Origin: Nissolia schottii
Taxonomy: Eukaryota; Streptophyta; Magnoliopsida; Fabales; Fabaceae
Length of the DNA stretch: 64,000 nt
Assembly: GCA_003254905.1 (NCBI GenBank)
Contig: QANU01001061.1
Location: 1 to 64,000 of the forward strand
Direction of reading: 5' to 3'
Position numbers and translations under genes: made by a program. A model generated the notes under the pieces. That model saw nothing but the letters and a program-made list of their open reading frames with translations, ran no database searches and was not told the DNA's origin. Below are positions 45,184 through 58,144 of this stretch, one piece after another. Each line of letters opens with the position of its first letter. Positions within the stretch are counted from its first letter, which is position 1.

Positions 45184-45605
45184 GTTCATCGATTTCCTTT
45201 CCGTCTACCTTTCTTCGAGTTTTGTTTAATTGCATTTGGTTTAAAAGAAAGATTTATGCAATTTGTGTATGAGTTGCTTGCATCCCATGTTTTTGCTATT
45301 CTAACTTCTTATCTCTAAAGTTTGTGCATCTGTAATGTACTATATTGTTGGTATTAGGGTTTTGTTCGTCGATTTGCTTTCCGTCTAACTTTCTTTGAGT
45401 TTTGTTCAATTGCATTTGGTTTAAAGAACGATTTAACAACGATCTTTGTTTTTCGAGTAAGTTAGTGAGTCATTTGTTTACGGATGCGTATAATGTTTGT
45501 GCACTAAGCACGATAAAGTTTGTGCACTTTGTGTACGAGTTGCTTGCATCCCACATTTTTGCTATTCTGACTTTTTATCTCTAAAGTTTGTGCATCTTTG
45601 TTGTA
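45184..45605 (+). repeat. Imperfect direct duplication upstream of the pseudogene
   Basis: TTTCCGTCTACCTTTCTTCG at about 45198 recurs, with few changes, 180 bp later. The distal block with TTTTTGCTATTCTAAC recurs 266 bp later, so an insertion of about 86 bp separates the two halves of the second copy. Confidence 0.85.
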
Positions 45606-46256
45606 ATGTTTATGCATTTTTCATGTAATGTTTGTACACTCTTGCTTCTATAGTTTGGATTTATGGTCACTCATTTTTTGTTAAAAGCTTTTGAATTAAA
45701 TTCGTGATGTTAATTGTTCATTGCTATAGACATGGCTCCTCCACAATCGCACAAAGGGAAGATTGTTGCTAAGGATGCCGGCAAAAAAAGGCTTTGTCAT
45801 TAATATAGATAGCACCCGCGATGGCCCTGACAGTAGAAAGGTAATAAAAAACTAAACTTTGTCCATATAATCTATTTAAGTGTGAGTAGCCATCTTGACG
45901 CCATATATTGTTTTCATTTATGCAGTGCAAAATTGAGACACGTTGCTTAACCAAACAATTGGCAAAAGTCTACGAAGCATTGACCCGCGAATAGTGGGAA
46001 GATGTTGTGTCAATGGGTTTTGGCCCATTGCTAGAAATAGAGGGTGGTCAAGTAGACCACCCTTTAATACTAGCATTGGCCGACTCTTATGACCTTAATG
46101 GTCATTTTCTTATCACTCCATCCGGGAGGGTAGATGTTAAGACAGAGCTAATCGGCTCTGCTCTAGGGCTACTATATCATGGTAAATTATGCGCACAAAT
46201 TCTTTACTTACTTATCTGAATATATTTTATTTTTCTATTTAAAAAAACACACATTG

Positions 46257-46305
46257 ATGATCACTGTGTTTCCAATCTGTTTGATCACTGTGTTTCCAAT
46301 CTGTT
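46257..46305 (+). repeat. 24-bp tandem duplication in a pseudogene intron
   Basis: GATCACTGTGTTTCCAATCT followed by GTTT occurs twice head to tail, just before the putative acceptor at 46329. Confidence 0.9.
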
Positions 46306-47404
46306 TGTGCGTGGGATCGATTCACCAAGGTCAGGCTCGAACATGTTGCAGTGCTTGCCCCCTTCAAGAAGAAGACCATTTTCCAACTTATCTTAATGGT
46401 TAGGGAGAACCCCGTTGGGCTAACTTTTCAGAGGGCATTTTTAATGGTGGCATTAAAATGCTTTCTGTGCCCAAACACTTGTCCAGTGTCAAGTCCGGCA
46501 TACCTAGAGACAATTGTGGATGTAGACAACCCCCAACGTTACAACTAGAGTAATTACATCCACGAGTACATTGTCAATGGGATCTGAAAATACAGGAAAA
46601 ACAAACTCAAGACAATCAATGGTTGTTTGTATGTCTTGGAGGTATTATGTGTGCCCCTGCTTTTTATCTACTATTATTGATAAGTTAGCATGTTCAATTG
46701 TTACGATAAAGTTTGTCCACTGTTTATATTATATGTGTAACTTGGCTACAATATGTGTAAATTTTGTACAAGTATCATATAAAGTTTGTGTATGAGTACT
46801 GTAAAGTTTGTGCACGTAAATTTTATTATCTAATGTATGTCACTAACACACTCTCCTACCTAGACAAGGTCCTGTACTTCCATAAGGACAAGTTTGACCC
46901 GTTCGACCTGCTTAATGATCCACTCCCTCTGTGGGTGAGGTATTGGACATATGCTCGAATGAAGGAGAGGGTGAAGTAAGAGAGGGCAAGCACATTGGTG
47001 AGCACATTTATACATGTTTGTTTTCTATTTTTCATCATCTGACTAAATTACTGAAGGTGCAGTTGTTTACTTATATGTTAGGGAATAGTGAAAATGGTTC
47101 CTAGGAGGCCAAAAATTGTCAGGACCCAGCCTAAGGAAACGCTAGAGATGATCGACAAAGAAGGAAATAGGGGCGAGAGCCTTACGAAGAATGTCTACAA
47201 GCGACGATGGCTAAACAAGAAGCCAAAACATGGCGCCTGCACCGATCCCCCATTGAAAGTGACGTGAAAGATGCCACAATAAATAAGGATGTTTATTGTG
47301 GCATATTTCTACTCACACAACACGGCCAGCCGGTTGAGGATGAAGCAGCCACACTGCAACATGATGCGTCGGTTATAGAGGGAGACACCGCTGCTGCCGT
47401 GTTG

Positions 47405-50400
47405 TGTAACACCCCTGCTAACTGCCCACTTCCATGGTAGTAAGCAATGCTCACAGGGTTATTATTCACTTGGTGAGAATACTTATAGTCCCTCGTTACT
47501 TTTCGAAAATACTTGATTATGGAAAATATGGACCAATTTGAAATTCGTTCGTGTGCTTATCAGGTTATAAATTAGGAGCCGTGCGTGATTAAGAGAACAT
47601 ATAACAATAATCGCTAGCATTTGCTACACGTTAGGTATAGATCATAGTGGAACATGAGAAACAGGTGTATATGTATATATTTACAATCAAGGTCCCAAAA
47701 CACAGTTACACATTTGCCTTAATAATAAATATTTACACAAAGGTATAAAAGTCATAGAACATAATACAAAACATTTGTTGCCTTAGCGCGACTGTAGTCA
47801 TTTTGCTCCAGCTCCGATCTACAGCTCTCTGTCGCCTACTATGCGTCCCTTGGGTCAATTTCCTCGTTGTGCCCACCTGGATCCATAACCGAGTGGGGGT
47901 GAGAACACATAGTCCTCAGTAGGGTTCCTTAGCTCTACCTATCGCTTCATTTCCCGGTTATCCTCCAGGCCGTTCAGGAGAGCTCTAAGTGATCATGCAT
48001 ACTAACATCCAACTGATTATTATCTTTGCCTAGGATCCTAAACAACTTTATCTACTTTCCTAGGTGATTGGGGGATCTAGTCTTTCTTATCTAGGTTCTC
48101 ATGCTTATTTACTTTTCTCGCATATATACATAGCCGTCTCGAGCGTTCTCTTGACAGTACTTACTACATACATATACTTACATACTTTATCATATACTCA
48201 TGCATCACATACTTATTCATCACATATGCATTTATCATATACTCATTCATCACATCATTTCATACACATTCATTTCATACTCTATGCATGGGAACTTGGG
48301 GTTCTCTTACGCTTCCCGGATGAACTTCGGTCCAGGTTACGTCTTTTTTACATTGACGGCCCTGGATGAACTTCAGTCTAGGGTTACATCCTTCTCATTT
48401 TCTTTCTTGGACGCCCCCAGGCGAACTTCGGGCTCGGGGTCACGTCCCTTTCATCTAGTCCTTCGCCCATGTAGTCGTGGCCATACGACTACAACCACTT
48501 CTGTTCCCAACTTGATGACGACCAGGCTGCTCTCACACCTGAGTGGTTATGAACCACCGACGGAGAACTTCATTCCATCATTGCCTATCAAGTGGGCTAA
48601 CCTCCACTAGGTAGGAGGCAGGGGCTGGCCCTCGCGACGTAACCAAGTGTTCGACTCATACATCATCATTCTCATAACTTTAGGTGTGACATCACCCTTT
48701 CTCATTCATCATTTCTTTCTTTCTTTCCTTTCTTTCTTTTCTTTCATCATCATTAACCAATCCACCCTTTTTGGGACTGGTGAGGGGCATGTCCGCTAAG
48801 AGAGAGACTTACTATCATATAACTACATACTTGTTCCCTAATGTTCAATTATGATCTTTAAGCTTTACGTGATTAACCTCTAGTGCGCTAAGGTTGTACT
48901 AACTCTTACCGACAACCAGGTCCTCATGATGCATGATAACATAACCATTCTAATCATAAACATTCTACATGCAATGTTTCACATACATCACGTATCAGTC
49001 ACATCAATGATTGTTGGAAACTGTGGCCCAAGATAGTTTTCATAAACGTTTGCTCCTTGGCCTAGGTTATCTCGGTGACCTAGAGTTTCCTAGGCTGTTT
49101 AGCATCCCTAGGAACTCCTGGTACACTTCGTCACCCCTGTCCAGGCCTCCAAGTTACATACTCGTCTTTTAAAACCATTTTCCAAAATCCTGCTTCAGGC
49201 CGCTCAGCGGACCCTTTTGCCGCTTAGCGCCCTGGATCTCATGGGTTCATAAACATTTTCCACCTTGCCAGGTTCCAGCCTCAGGCCGCTCAGCCATTTC
49301 TGAGTCCGCTCAGCGGTCCCTTTTTGCCGCTCAGCGGTCTGGGCGCAACCTGAACCACCTGCTTTCCTTTCATACTTTCCTTTGCCATGGCTACTTCTTG
49401 GGGTTCCTCCCACATGTTCCAAAAATCATAACCCTATCTAGTCCAGGTCACAAGACCCTTCAGAATCATCATTAAATCTTAGCATAGCAGTTCTAACATA
49501 GCATAATCATAAGGCATACAAGCACATAAATACATACAAGCAAACATAAGCCACCAAGGGGTGAGCAAGCCAAGTTTACCCACCTTCTTTAGAGGATTTG
49601 AAGGCAGATTGGATGATGAGAGAGTTGGGGGAGAGCGGTCCTCTGAGTGCAGAGCTCCTGCCTGGCATTCCGTCAGGTTTTCCCTCGGTTCTGACGGTTC
49701 CTACTGGCTCTTGGCTTGCTTTAACGCCTCTGAGCTCCTCTTGGCTGCACTTTCTCAAGCTGCCTCTAGGGATTTTGAAGGTTCTTTGTGGGTTTGGGTT
49801 AGGGAATTCCTGAGGGAAGTGGGCTGGGTTTAAGGCCGGCAGTGCCTGGGTCTACGGTTTGACAGAACAGCAGTTGATCGGGCCAACGGACAGAGTTCTG
49901 GCAAGGTTTCAAATTTTCCATGTCATTTTCGGTTTTGGGGGGAGGGTATTTATAGCCCAAGGGCTGAATGCCCATTTTACCATTTTATCCTTTGCAAAAA
50001 TTACCAAAATGCCATTTTAATTTAATTTTCTAATTATTTAATTAGTTTGGATAATCTTAAAGTCAAATCAAGTCACATCAATGAATAGTAACCCATTATT
50101 TTATGATTTTTCCTAAAAAATCTGATCCATCACGTGGTCATCTCCCATGTGGGTCCCACTCAGTCTCGTTTCGCTCGTATCCGGTCATTCGCAGTGCCGA
50201 TGTGTCGTGCACGGTCATCCGAAAAATATTTCGCTTGCACCATCGTGATCCTCTAATTGTCCTCTACATGGAGGTGTGATTACTTCAAGGTATTGGTGAA
50301 GTTTTCTCTGGAGGTATACTTTTCACAGGTATCTCTGATACACCGTTGAGTCCTGGTGACTGCAGACTGCCGTTCTGCTCGCGGTTTCGCTATTGCCCAG

Positions 50401-51386
50401 TCTTCCTAATAAGGTCGTGGGGCTATTCTAAGGTATTTGTATCCTTTCTCTGGTACAAGGTAGGTGTCTAGAGACTTTGGGACTCTCCGCTCAGTTCTAT
50501 TGGCTAAACGGGGCCAAACGGGATTGTTCTAGTGTCTGCGGAATCGTCCGGAACTGAACAGAATTTCGTCTGGCAGACATTTTAGGTTTTCTATCCAATT
50601 CTAAAGGTTAAAAGGAATCATTTGAGTGTCAGTAGAATTTGGAGAAACTAAACAGAATAATCTCTACAGACACTCGTGTGCTAGGGAATCAGGCTTCCAC
50701 TTTCCTGATGTTTCCAGCGTTGCTAGCGTTCCCGGGCATCCTCTTTTATTCCTAAGCTCTCTAGTATTCCACACTCCTTCTATTTCTTTTAGATTCTCCC
50801 TTTTCACCTTAATATCTTAAGGTTACCATTCTAAACTCGATCGCTCCTAATTTCATATTCTCTTTGCTTCCCTCGCACACTTAGCACCTTTTCTTTCTTA
50901 AGCTTAGTACGCCTTCCTTTATCCTCCAACCCGACCTTTCATACCTCTCCAGGTGAAACCTAAATTGGATTATGTAGCTGCACTCAGACTTGATCCTCTC
51001 ACATGTGATTGTTATTCCATCTCCTTAGATTTATGTTTATACCTCCAACCCTAGTTGTACTCTTACCTTACGTCCTTAACCTCGTTTATACGATGTATAC
51101 ATGTCCTCTTTAAACTTATTTATTCTACTGCCATGCTCACTCGACTCTCATGCACTCCTCTCTTTACTTTCTTGCTGTCCACATCTGCTAAATAAGCCTT
51201 ATTATTCCCCCTTCGAGATTCCAAAGCCTAACCTGCCTAAATCTGGCACTTGTCCACCCTGGTCACAGAGTCACGTGCTTCTCGGTGCTAGACAGACACC
51301 TGCAGCTCACGCTTCCAACCTCTAAAGGAGTTCGTACACAAATTTATTATGCGAAATCTTTGCTAAGGGAAAACTGGGATGTTACA
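47405..51386 (-). mobile_element. Solo LTR of a Tekay-like element (TSD TGTTG), inserted in the pseudogene
   Basis: 3982 bp, TGTAACACCCC...CTGGGATGTTACA, with perfect TGTTG duplications (47400-47404 and 51387-51391) and no internal domain. On the minus strand it shows the U3 box (about 50200), TATA GGGCTATAAATACC (49946-49958), imperfect palindrome (about 49553), CGCTCAGCG cluster, GATGAACTTCGG repeats (48300-48445), GACGG hairpin (about 48135) and the core (47891). It is an inverted relative of 40716-44731. Confidence 0.94.
49198..49342. repeat. CGCTCAGCG cluster of LTR 47405-51386
   Basis: Three exact copies and two decayed ones (CGCTTAGCGC, CGCTCAGCCA) occur here. Confidence 0.87.
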
Positions 51387-51393
51387 TGTTGTC

Positions 51394-53934
51394 TGTAACA
51401 TCCGCTTTTTTTCTTTAAGAAGAATTTTGCGTAATTAATATATATATCCAAGACAATTATTTGGACTGGAAAATTTAATTATAAAATGATAATTTATAAA
51501 AAAATACCAGTCCTATCTCGTAGAATTTTGCGAGATCCAGACTAATTTTTCGTCGTCACCAAAATTTAATTACGAATCAAAGGTATTTGTAAAATACACT
51601 GTTATGAAAATAAATTTATGAATACCTTAGATTAACTTAAATTCCATATTAGAAAAATTACTAGATCACAATGGTGTGTATGGATAATTTTTAGGACATC
51701 CATGCATGAGTCCTTAACGACTGATCGAACACGATCAAAAACCAAACCACATGGCCATCAACTCTCTCTCACGTAACTCTCAGCACACACACTCTCACAA
51801 ACCCAAAGAAAATCAACAATTCAAAGAAACCAATCCTCTTCCAAGTATGTCACTATTCATGGCATAGCAATTATCCAACTCTTCTTATTTTTGAAAAATA
51901 AAAAATTGGCCAATTTACCAAGGCACCTAAGGTTATAAATAGCCTTCATGGGTTGCCATGGTTTCCTTGCCTCATTCCTCTGCTTTCTCAAAAATAAGTT
52001 CCGTTCTTGCACTCTATTGTTGCGCTGACGTAACTGAAAAATAGCAAGAAAAGCCCAACGCTCATGAAAACTTCGTCTCACTACCAACCGACACTCTAAG
52101 GAAGTGGGTAACACCTAGCTTACTCACCTCGTTGGTGATTTTTAAGTATTGTGTGTGTAATATGTTAAAATATAATGTATTATGTGATAGATATGAGGTT
52201 AATGTTGCATGTATGAGTTTGGCTTTTCTTGGAGTTGAAAATAGGGTTGGAGTGATTGTTGGAATTATGTGGTAAAACTCTAAGACGTGTATATGGGCAT
52301 GGTTTTCAACAAAATGGATAGGGAAGCAAAAAGTGTAAAGCTGTGACCTGTTTCACATCCAGGGCACTGAGCGGCCAGAGAGGTCCGTTGAGTGCAGGTC
52401 ATTCGAATGACTAAGCCTTGTCATTTAAATGAATCATTGATTTTTCTAACCCTGGAGCAAAAATGTTCAAGTCATTCAAATGACTAGCCCTAGGTCATTC
52501 GAATGACCTACTTTGTGTACCATCTCGATAGCCAAATTTTCGTGTCATTCGATTGAATTACCTTGGTCACTCGAATTACACTAGTCATTCGAATGAATTA
52601 TGCTAAGTCATTCGAATGACCTAGGTTTTTAAGCTCTCTGTCTTCAGTTTTCTTATTCATGGAGGTGTGTATCCTGTATTATGCGTTAAAATTATGTTAA
52701 TATGCATCATGAGGATATGATTGTCATTTAGGCCTTAGGACAACCCTAGATAACTAGAAATTATCACCTAACTCTAAACTAAGATCATAAATGAACCTGA
52801 GGAAAAAAGTAAGATCTTAAGAAGGCTCCGGCCACCGAGGGCTGGGTATCTTGAAGAAAGTACATAGTTATATAATATGGAATCCCCTTCTCTTGGCATG
52901 TTAAGCATGACAAGCCCCTTGCCAGTCTAGCAAGAAGGACTGGTTCCATGATCAATAAATGTAGGCTTCAACCTGAGCGCAGTCTTCGCCCTGATCCAAG
53001 AAAGTGAAGAAAGAAAGTAAAGTAAAGTCTAATGTTTCACATCATAATGGTTTAAAGTAAAAGTGTGTCCCTAAGTGTGGACCCTAAGAATGTCAAACAA
53101 GTCAAGAAGAAGTCAAGAAGCAACGAGCCTACTCCTAGCATCACCGTAAGGGTGGACCCCCTCAACATTCGACGAGGAGGATGGTCAATTCCCTATCGCC
53201 ACACGATGAAGTATGCTTTCATGCATCTTTGGTTAGCTACCACTCAGGTAGCAACGCTTAATGGTTGTTGTCGGCGATATGAAAATAAAGTAGGTTGTAG
53301 CTGCCAGGGGACGATGGTCCCACGGATGACAAGGGAGAATGATGGGAATAAAGAAATGAGAAGGACACAACCTCAAGGCATGTAAGAGAACTCCTTATCC
53401 CCCCATGCATGATATCTATGTAATGAATGTATGTAAAGTAGGTAAGGCATTAGGTATTCAAGGAGACCACCGTTATACGAAGGCATTAGGTCTTCAAGGA
53501 GACCACTGTTATACGATATACAATATATACGATACGCATAAGTAAAGAGAAGCTCGATTAGGTGTCAGATAAAAGATTAAAATTCCCTGAAACCTAGTAA
53601 GGTAGGTAAAGCTGCTCTGAATTGGAGAAGAATAAAATAAGGAATAGGAAGATTTAGGATGCATGACACTTAGAGACCTCAAGAGCGGCCTGGATCATAA
53701 ACAAGTTAACCAAGATCAGTACACGCTTAGAGTGTTTCCACTGAGAATACAATGTTCTCACCCCCACTCACTTGTGATTCCAGGTGTCCCTAATGAGTAC
53801 ACCACCGATAGATCAAGCAACATTGTGAAGGAGGATCAGGCAGTGTGACCCCGTCACCGAGGTCATCATGGAGAGTTGTACGTACTTACCGACTAGAGCC
53901 TCACGTCACTCTCTGCCAGAGCCTCAAATTAGGG
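51394..53934 (+). mobile_element. Tekay-like LTR, plus strand, 3' truncated, with CATTCGAATG palindrome array
   Basis: It starts TGTAACATCCGC only two bases after the right TSD of the previous solo LTR. It has TATA GGTTATAAATAGCC (51931), the imperfect palindrome (about 52093) and one decayed CGCTGAGCG pair (52372). An array of CATTCGAATG palindromes, the GTTCTCACCCCCACTC core (53754) and a 36-bp direct repeat at 53459-53520 follow. No 3' LTR end is seen; the sequence changes near 53935 to a different repeat. Confidence 0.8.
52400..52622. repeat. GTCATTCGAATGAC palindrome array
   Basis: About nine copies or near-copies of GTCATTCGAATGAC / GTCATTCAAATGAC occur, with irregular 25-45 bp spacing. 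They sit in the LTR slot that holds the CGCTGAGCG cluster in sister LTRs. Confidence 0.9.
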
Positions 53935-54534
53935 TTCATAACATTGGGAAGAATATATAAATAATAAATAATATCATTATAGGATAATCATAAATTCCAC
54001 AACCAAAGCTGTGATACAACATGTAATCTGTGATTTTCAAATTGAACAATTCATGGAAACAATGATCTTGAAATCTATGATTATCACACTGTATAACGGT
54101 TAAGAACTAGAGACACATACCTGGATCCATATCGTTGCCGGATAGTATTGTTTGATTCTTTTCCCCTCTCTTCCTTTGATCCTTTGAACCCCTTCTGATG
54201 GTGAGAAGAGCGCTTTCTCTGGCAAGCCTCAAACCCTAATGATTTCTAAATTCTTTGGAATTCTCGAGTCCTTTTTTTTCCTTGAGTAACGCCATCTTAT
54301 TTATAAGGGAGAGGGGAAGGTTAATTTTACCAAAATACCCCCACTAACTCTATAACCTTTTATATGATTAATTGTCATCATCTTAATCACCTTTTATTAG
54401 AGTTAGCACTATTGTTAGTTACATGGACNAAAAAAAAGTTATCTATTCATGAATCACTTTCACAAAGACCAGGAAAAGGAGTTAAGATTGACTAGACGCA
54501 AATATGTCTATTTCTCCGCATTAATTTTCTAACA
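53935..54534 (-). mobile_element. Copia-like LTR fragment (tentative)
   Basis: On the minus strand it starts TGTTAGAAAATTAATGCGG at 54534 and has a TATA box CCTTATAAATAAG at about 54298. It continues through a leader containing ATGGATCCAGGTATG, which could be a short exon with a splice donor. No clear LTR 3' end, target duplication or internal domain was found. It could instead be the promoter and first exon of a lost gene. An N lies at 54429. Confidence 0.4.
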
Positions 54535-55009
54535 AGACATATAACTCCCTCCCCATTAATATATGTCCACCTAAGATTTTTAATATTTTAGGAGTTTAAT
54601 TAACAGCGTATTATCATCTCAAAATTTTAATCTATGTATTAATTGTATTTATAATTAACATATGTCGATATATCTAACATATGCTCCTTTAAAATAATAT
54701 TATTATTGCTTAAGATATTTAAAAAAATGTAAACAAAATTTAACAAAATTTATACCTAATATGTTTGAATCTATGATAAAAGGAGATGTAATACATTTTT
54801 CAAACTATAGTATTTTTTGTGTAATCTCTTGTGTGAAAGATGTTTGGACATCAATTATCTTCAAACAAGAATCAGGGTTACTTATCAAGTTAGTTCATAA
54901 TGTATAGTATTTATGTCTTCTATTTATTTTAGACCAAGTCTATTTTTTTCAATTTGTAAATATCAATGGGCTTCTCTATGAATGAAACTTTTTATTCTTC
55001 TAAAAAAAA
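54535..55009. other. AT-rich non-coding sequence
   Basis: I see no gene or recognisable element here. Confidence 0.4.
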
Positions 55010-55322
55010 TTAACATCAATTTAGTCATAATATTTTCAATTTAACATCAATTTGATCATAAAAAATATATTGGACATCAACAAAATGTTGGTGAAGACCA
55101 TAGATATTCACCAGAGACAATCTTGCTCAAGCAAAGCTCTTACTTATAAGATTTATCACAACTGCATACTTAAGACTTGAACCCCAAGACTTCCATTATT
55201 TATTACTAATTTGATTATAATATTTTAAAATTTAACATCAATTTAATTCGATGTTATATCTAAATTAGTAAGATTTGATGGTGAATTAGTTATAAAATAT
55301 TGGGATCAAATTGATGTTAAAT
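55010..55322. mobile_element. Small TIR element or MITE with TTAACATCAATTTGATC ends (tentative)
   Basis: TTAACATCAATTT recurs in direct and inverted copies at about 55010, 55043, 55228 and (inverted) 55308, around a non-matching centre. No coding sequence is present. Confidence 0.4.
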
Positions 55323-58144
55323 AATAATGTTAGAAATAAATTAACTTAATTTACTCTAACATTTATGCTAATTTTTTTTTTAAAATAACCATACAAGTTT
55401 TTTTTTTAAAATATTATGATTATGACAAAGTGCATGGCATCATCTGATTTAGGAGGATGCTTCTCGTTCTTTACGGAGTAAACAACTTGGTTTTTGTCAT
55501 ATCATTGATAAATTAATTAGGTCCATAACCAAAATAAAAAGTTGAATTTAGTACATGTCATTTTTAATTCTAGAACATGTTAGTTCTTTTATATTTAGTC
55601 ATACATCATAAATACGATTAAACATATTTTTAAAAATATAATTAAACACATAAATAACATTATTGTACGTTTTCTATTTCTATCTCAGTCCACCTCTTTT
55701 CTTCTCTTGCAACCCTTCTAATACTTTGTCCTTCAACACCCACTCGACTGCATTGTCTATGGTTGTTACGTTTCAACATTCTCACGACCACTTTTGTCGC
55801 TTCCACAACACTATTCGGTCAATGCTGCACCTGACTGTGTGGTCTTAGCCACCAAAGGCAGAGAGAGAGAGATTGGAGGAAAGGAAAATCGAGGAACTAA
55901 GATAAGAGAGAAGGAAAAATGAAGATAACGTTCTTAATATGATTAATTATATTTTTAAAAATGTATTTAATTATAGTTATAAATGTAATTAAGTAAAAAA
56001 AAATTACACTCATATTTATAAATGGTAGAGATTAAATTAAACATTTTTGAGAATAAATTGATTTATAATAATTTGACATGAATCATATTTGACTCTTTAC
56101 TCGTTTTTAGGCTTCAGACAAAATGTTAGGTCAAATAAAACATATTTTGGTACGTTTACTTGCAATAATGAATCATTTTAAATGTTTTTGGGGTAAGAAT
56201 CACATGCAATTTTATCTGAACCAACGGTCTCTTCAAAATGTTTATGACACGTCTTTTTCAGTAACTAATACATGTGACCACAGCCCATTGGTTAAAAAAA
56301 AAGGTATTATTATATTTCCCTCGCGGAATGCATGGTTTCAAACATTATTTTGGTCCCCATCGTTAAGTCTCTTGATCAAAAGTAGACTGAATAAAATAAT
56401 TTTTTTCTGAATTTCACAATTTTTATCAATTTTATTTTTAATATTTTAAAATTAATAAAATTATTTTTGAAATTACAAAATATTCATCAAGTTTGTGTTT
56501 ATGGTTAAGTCGGTAGAAACTAATTTGATAGATGTTTGATAATTTTAAAAATAATTTTAATTATTTTAAATGTTTGAAAATAAAATTAATAAAATTTGTC
56601 AATTTTAAAGATAAAAATGATATTTTACTTTAAATAGTTCGATCTAATAAATTTTATGATGACAAGAAAACTAGTAAAATTGATTTAGTGCATATTTAAA
56701 AAATTAGGTGAACTACATCTCATAAGACCAGCCATAAATGAAAAGTGGGATATGGCATGAGAATAAAAATGGACCATAAAGGACAATTATTAAAATGAAA
56801 AATAATAAAAAAAGGGAAATTAATACTAAGGACAATTAGGGGAGGGCTAATTAAGAAAAAGGTCCACAACATTTAAATTATGTAGAACAACCATTTATAT
56901 ATTTTTTTAGCGAGAAGTACCGACATGGAAATAGACACAAACAACGACACGACATGGGATACGATGACACATTAATTGTAAAATTTTGTAGGACACAGAC
57001 AAGTCATATATATTCATAAAATTTAATATTTATGATAATATCTTAATATTTTTATTGATATCAAACTACTAATTTTGAATATTTTTTAATTTCTTTTCAA
57101 AATATATGAAACATTCTAAATAGTTTTATGGTCAAGACTTATTATTTTTTTAAGGATCTATATTATTATAAATTATTTAACATTTAAAATATGTTTTATT
57201 CGGACACGACAATCTCATAAAATATCCTTTATTATATATATATATATATATATCAATAAAATTAATTTCATTTTCTATCTTTTAAATTGTATTTTATTTC
57301 GTCCTCCGTCTTTTAAATCATTATCACTGTGATTCCACAACGTTTGAAATCATTATATTTCTATTCCAACTATTTTTAACTTCGCCATTTTTCTCATCCG
57401 ATTTGATTAACGGTCCAACTTTTGAGCCCAATTTTTCCTCTAAATCCTTACTCTTGCGATGTACTCATATTACTTTTACATATTTATATATTATCACAGT
57501 TTTTACATAATTCATGGAAAGTTTATGTTTGGCTTTTCTTTTGGGCTGTGATTAACATAAAATCAAGACTAGTGTACTCCCTATGTCAATAGTAATAGTA
57601 ATAGTAATAGTAATAGTTGTTGGAAAGTGGGTTCTGTTTCGATTGAGTCAGAAAAATGTTCAAGTGGAGTTATTAAACTGATGGATCCACACTGGAAAAT
57701 GCTAGACAGTCACTGTTTTTTGCCAAATAATGTGGCGTAATTGGCGACTTTTTGATGAATGAGGGGACACTGGTTGGCGACTTGACTAAAGCTCACAAAT
57801 TAGCAATTACTACTACTGAACTCAGCAATAGCAGCATCCATCAACTACAAAGACATCCCACCTATTAAATTGCTGATAAAAAACAAAGGTTCTCCCTTAT
57901 CCATTTTATTGAGTTATTTTGTCCCTGGTTCATTTGGGAATCTATGTAATGGAACGGGGATTCTTATTCATTTTTAGATTTGAAGCATTAAAAATGACAC
58001 TAAAATTTTAATTCAGCTACATGTACATTCCTATTTCATACATCATATATACATCAGTATTAAAATACTATAGACCTCATACAATAACCAACTCATCTAC
58101 TCTCTCCCTTACTCTCACCAAAAAGTGTGTGAAGTCACGTTTCC
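55323..58144. other. AT-rich intergenic sequence with microsatellites
   Basis: I recognise no gene, RNA or element. Simple repeats are (TA)n at about 57233-57253 and (AGTAAT)n at about 57589-57617. Short frames at 55663-55848 and 56123-56410 have no recognisable domain. Confidence 0.45.

Larger units (their letters stand above)
44737..47399 (+). pseudogene. Intron-containing pseudogene resembling transposon-associated plant mobile-domain / Ulp1-type proteins
   Basis: Exon-like blocks on the plus strand give a coherent protein. MAPPQSHKGKIVAKDAG starts at 45732. A GT-AG intron (about 45841-45924) is followed by CKIETRCLTKQLAKVYEAL and MGFGPLLEIEGG (45925-46181). Then come VRLEHVAVLAPFKKK...RYN (46330-46545), KTINGCLYVLE (to about 46640) and KVLYFHKDKFDPFDLL (46863-46980). 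Lesions are a frameshift in the A7 run at about 45784, and stops at 45992, 46546, 46585 and 46977. The layout recalls the N-terminal region of plant proteins carried by MULE/CACTA elements with a Ulp1-type protease domain; that domain is not seen here. The solo LTR at 47405 cuts the 3' side. The family call is from memory. Confidence 0.6.

Noticed and set aside
54150..54300. First exon of a host gene on the minus strand (TATA box, then ATGGATCCAG followed by GTATG)
   Set aside because: No downstream exon or domain follows, and the upstream end TGTTAGAAAATTAATGCGG looks like a copia LTR start, so I list it only as a tentative LTR fragment.
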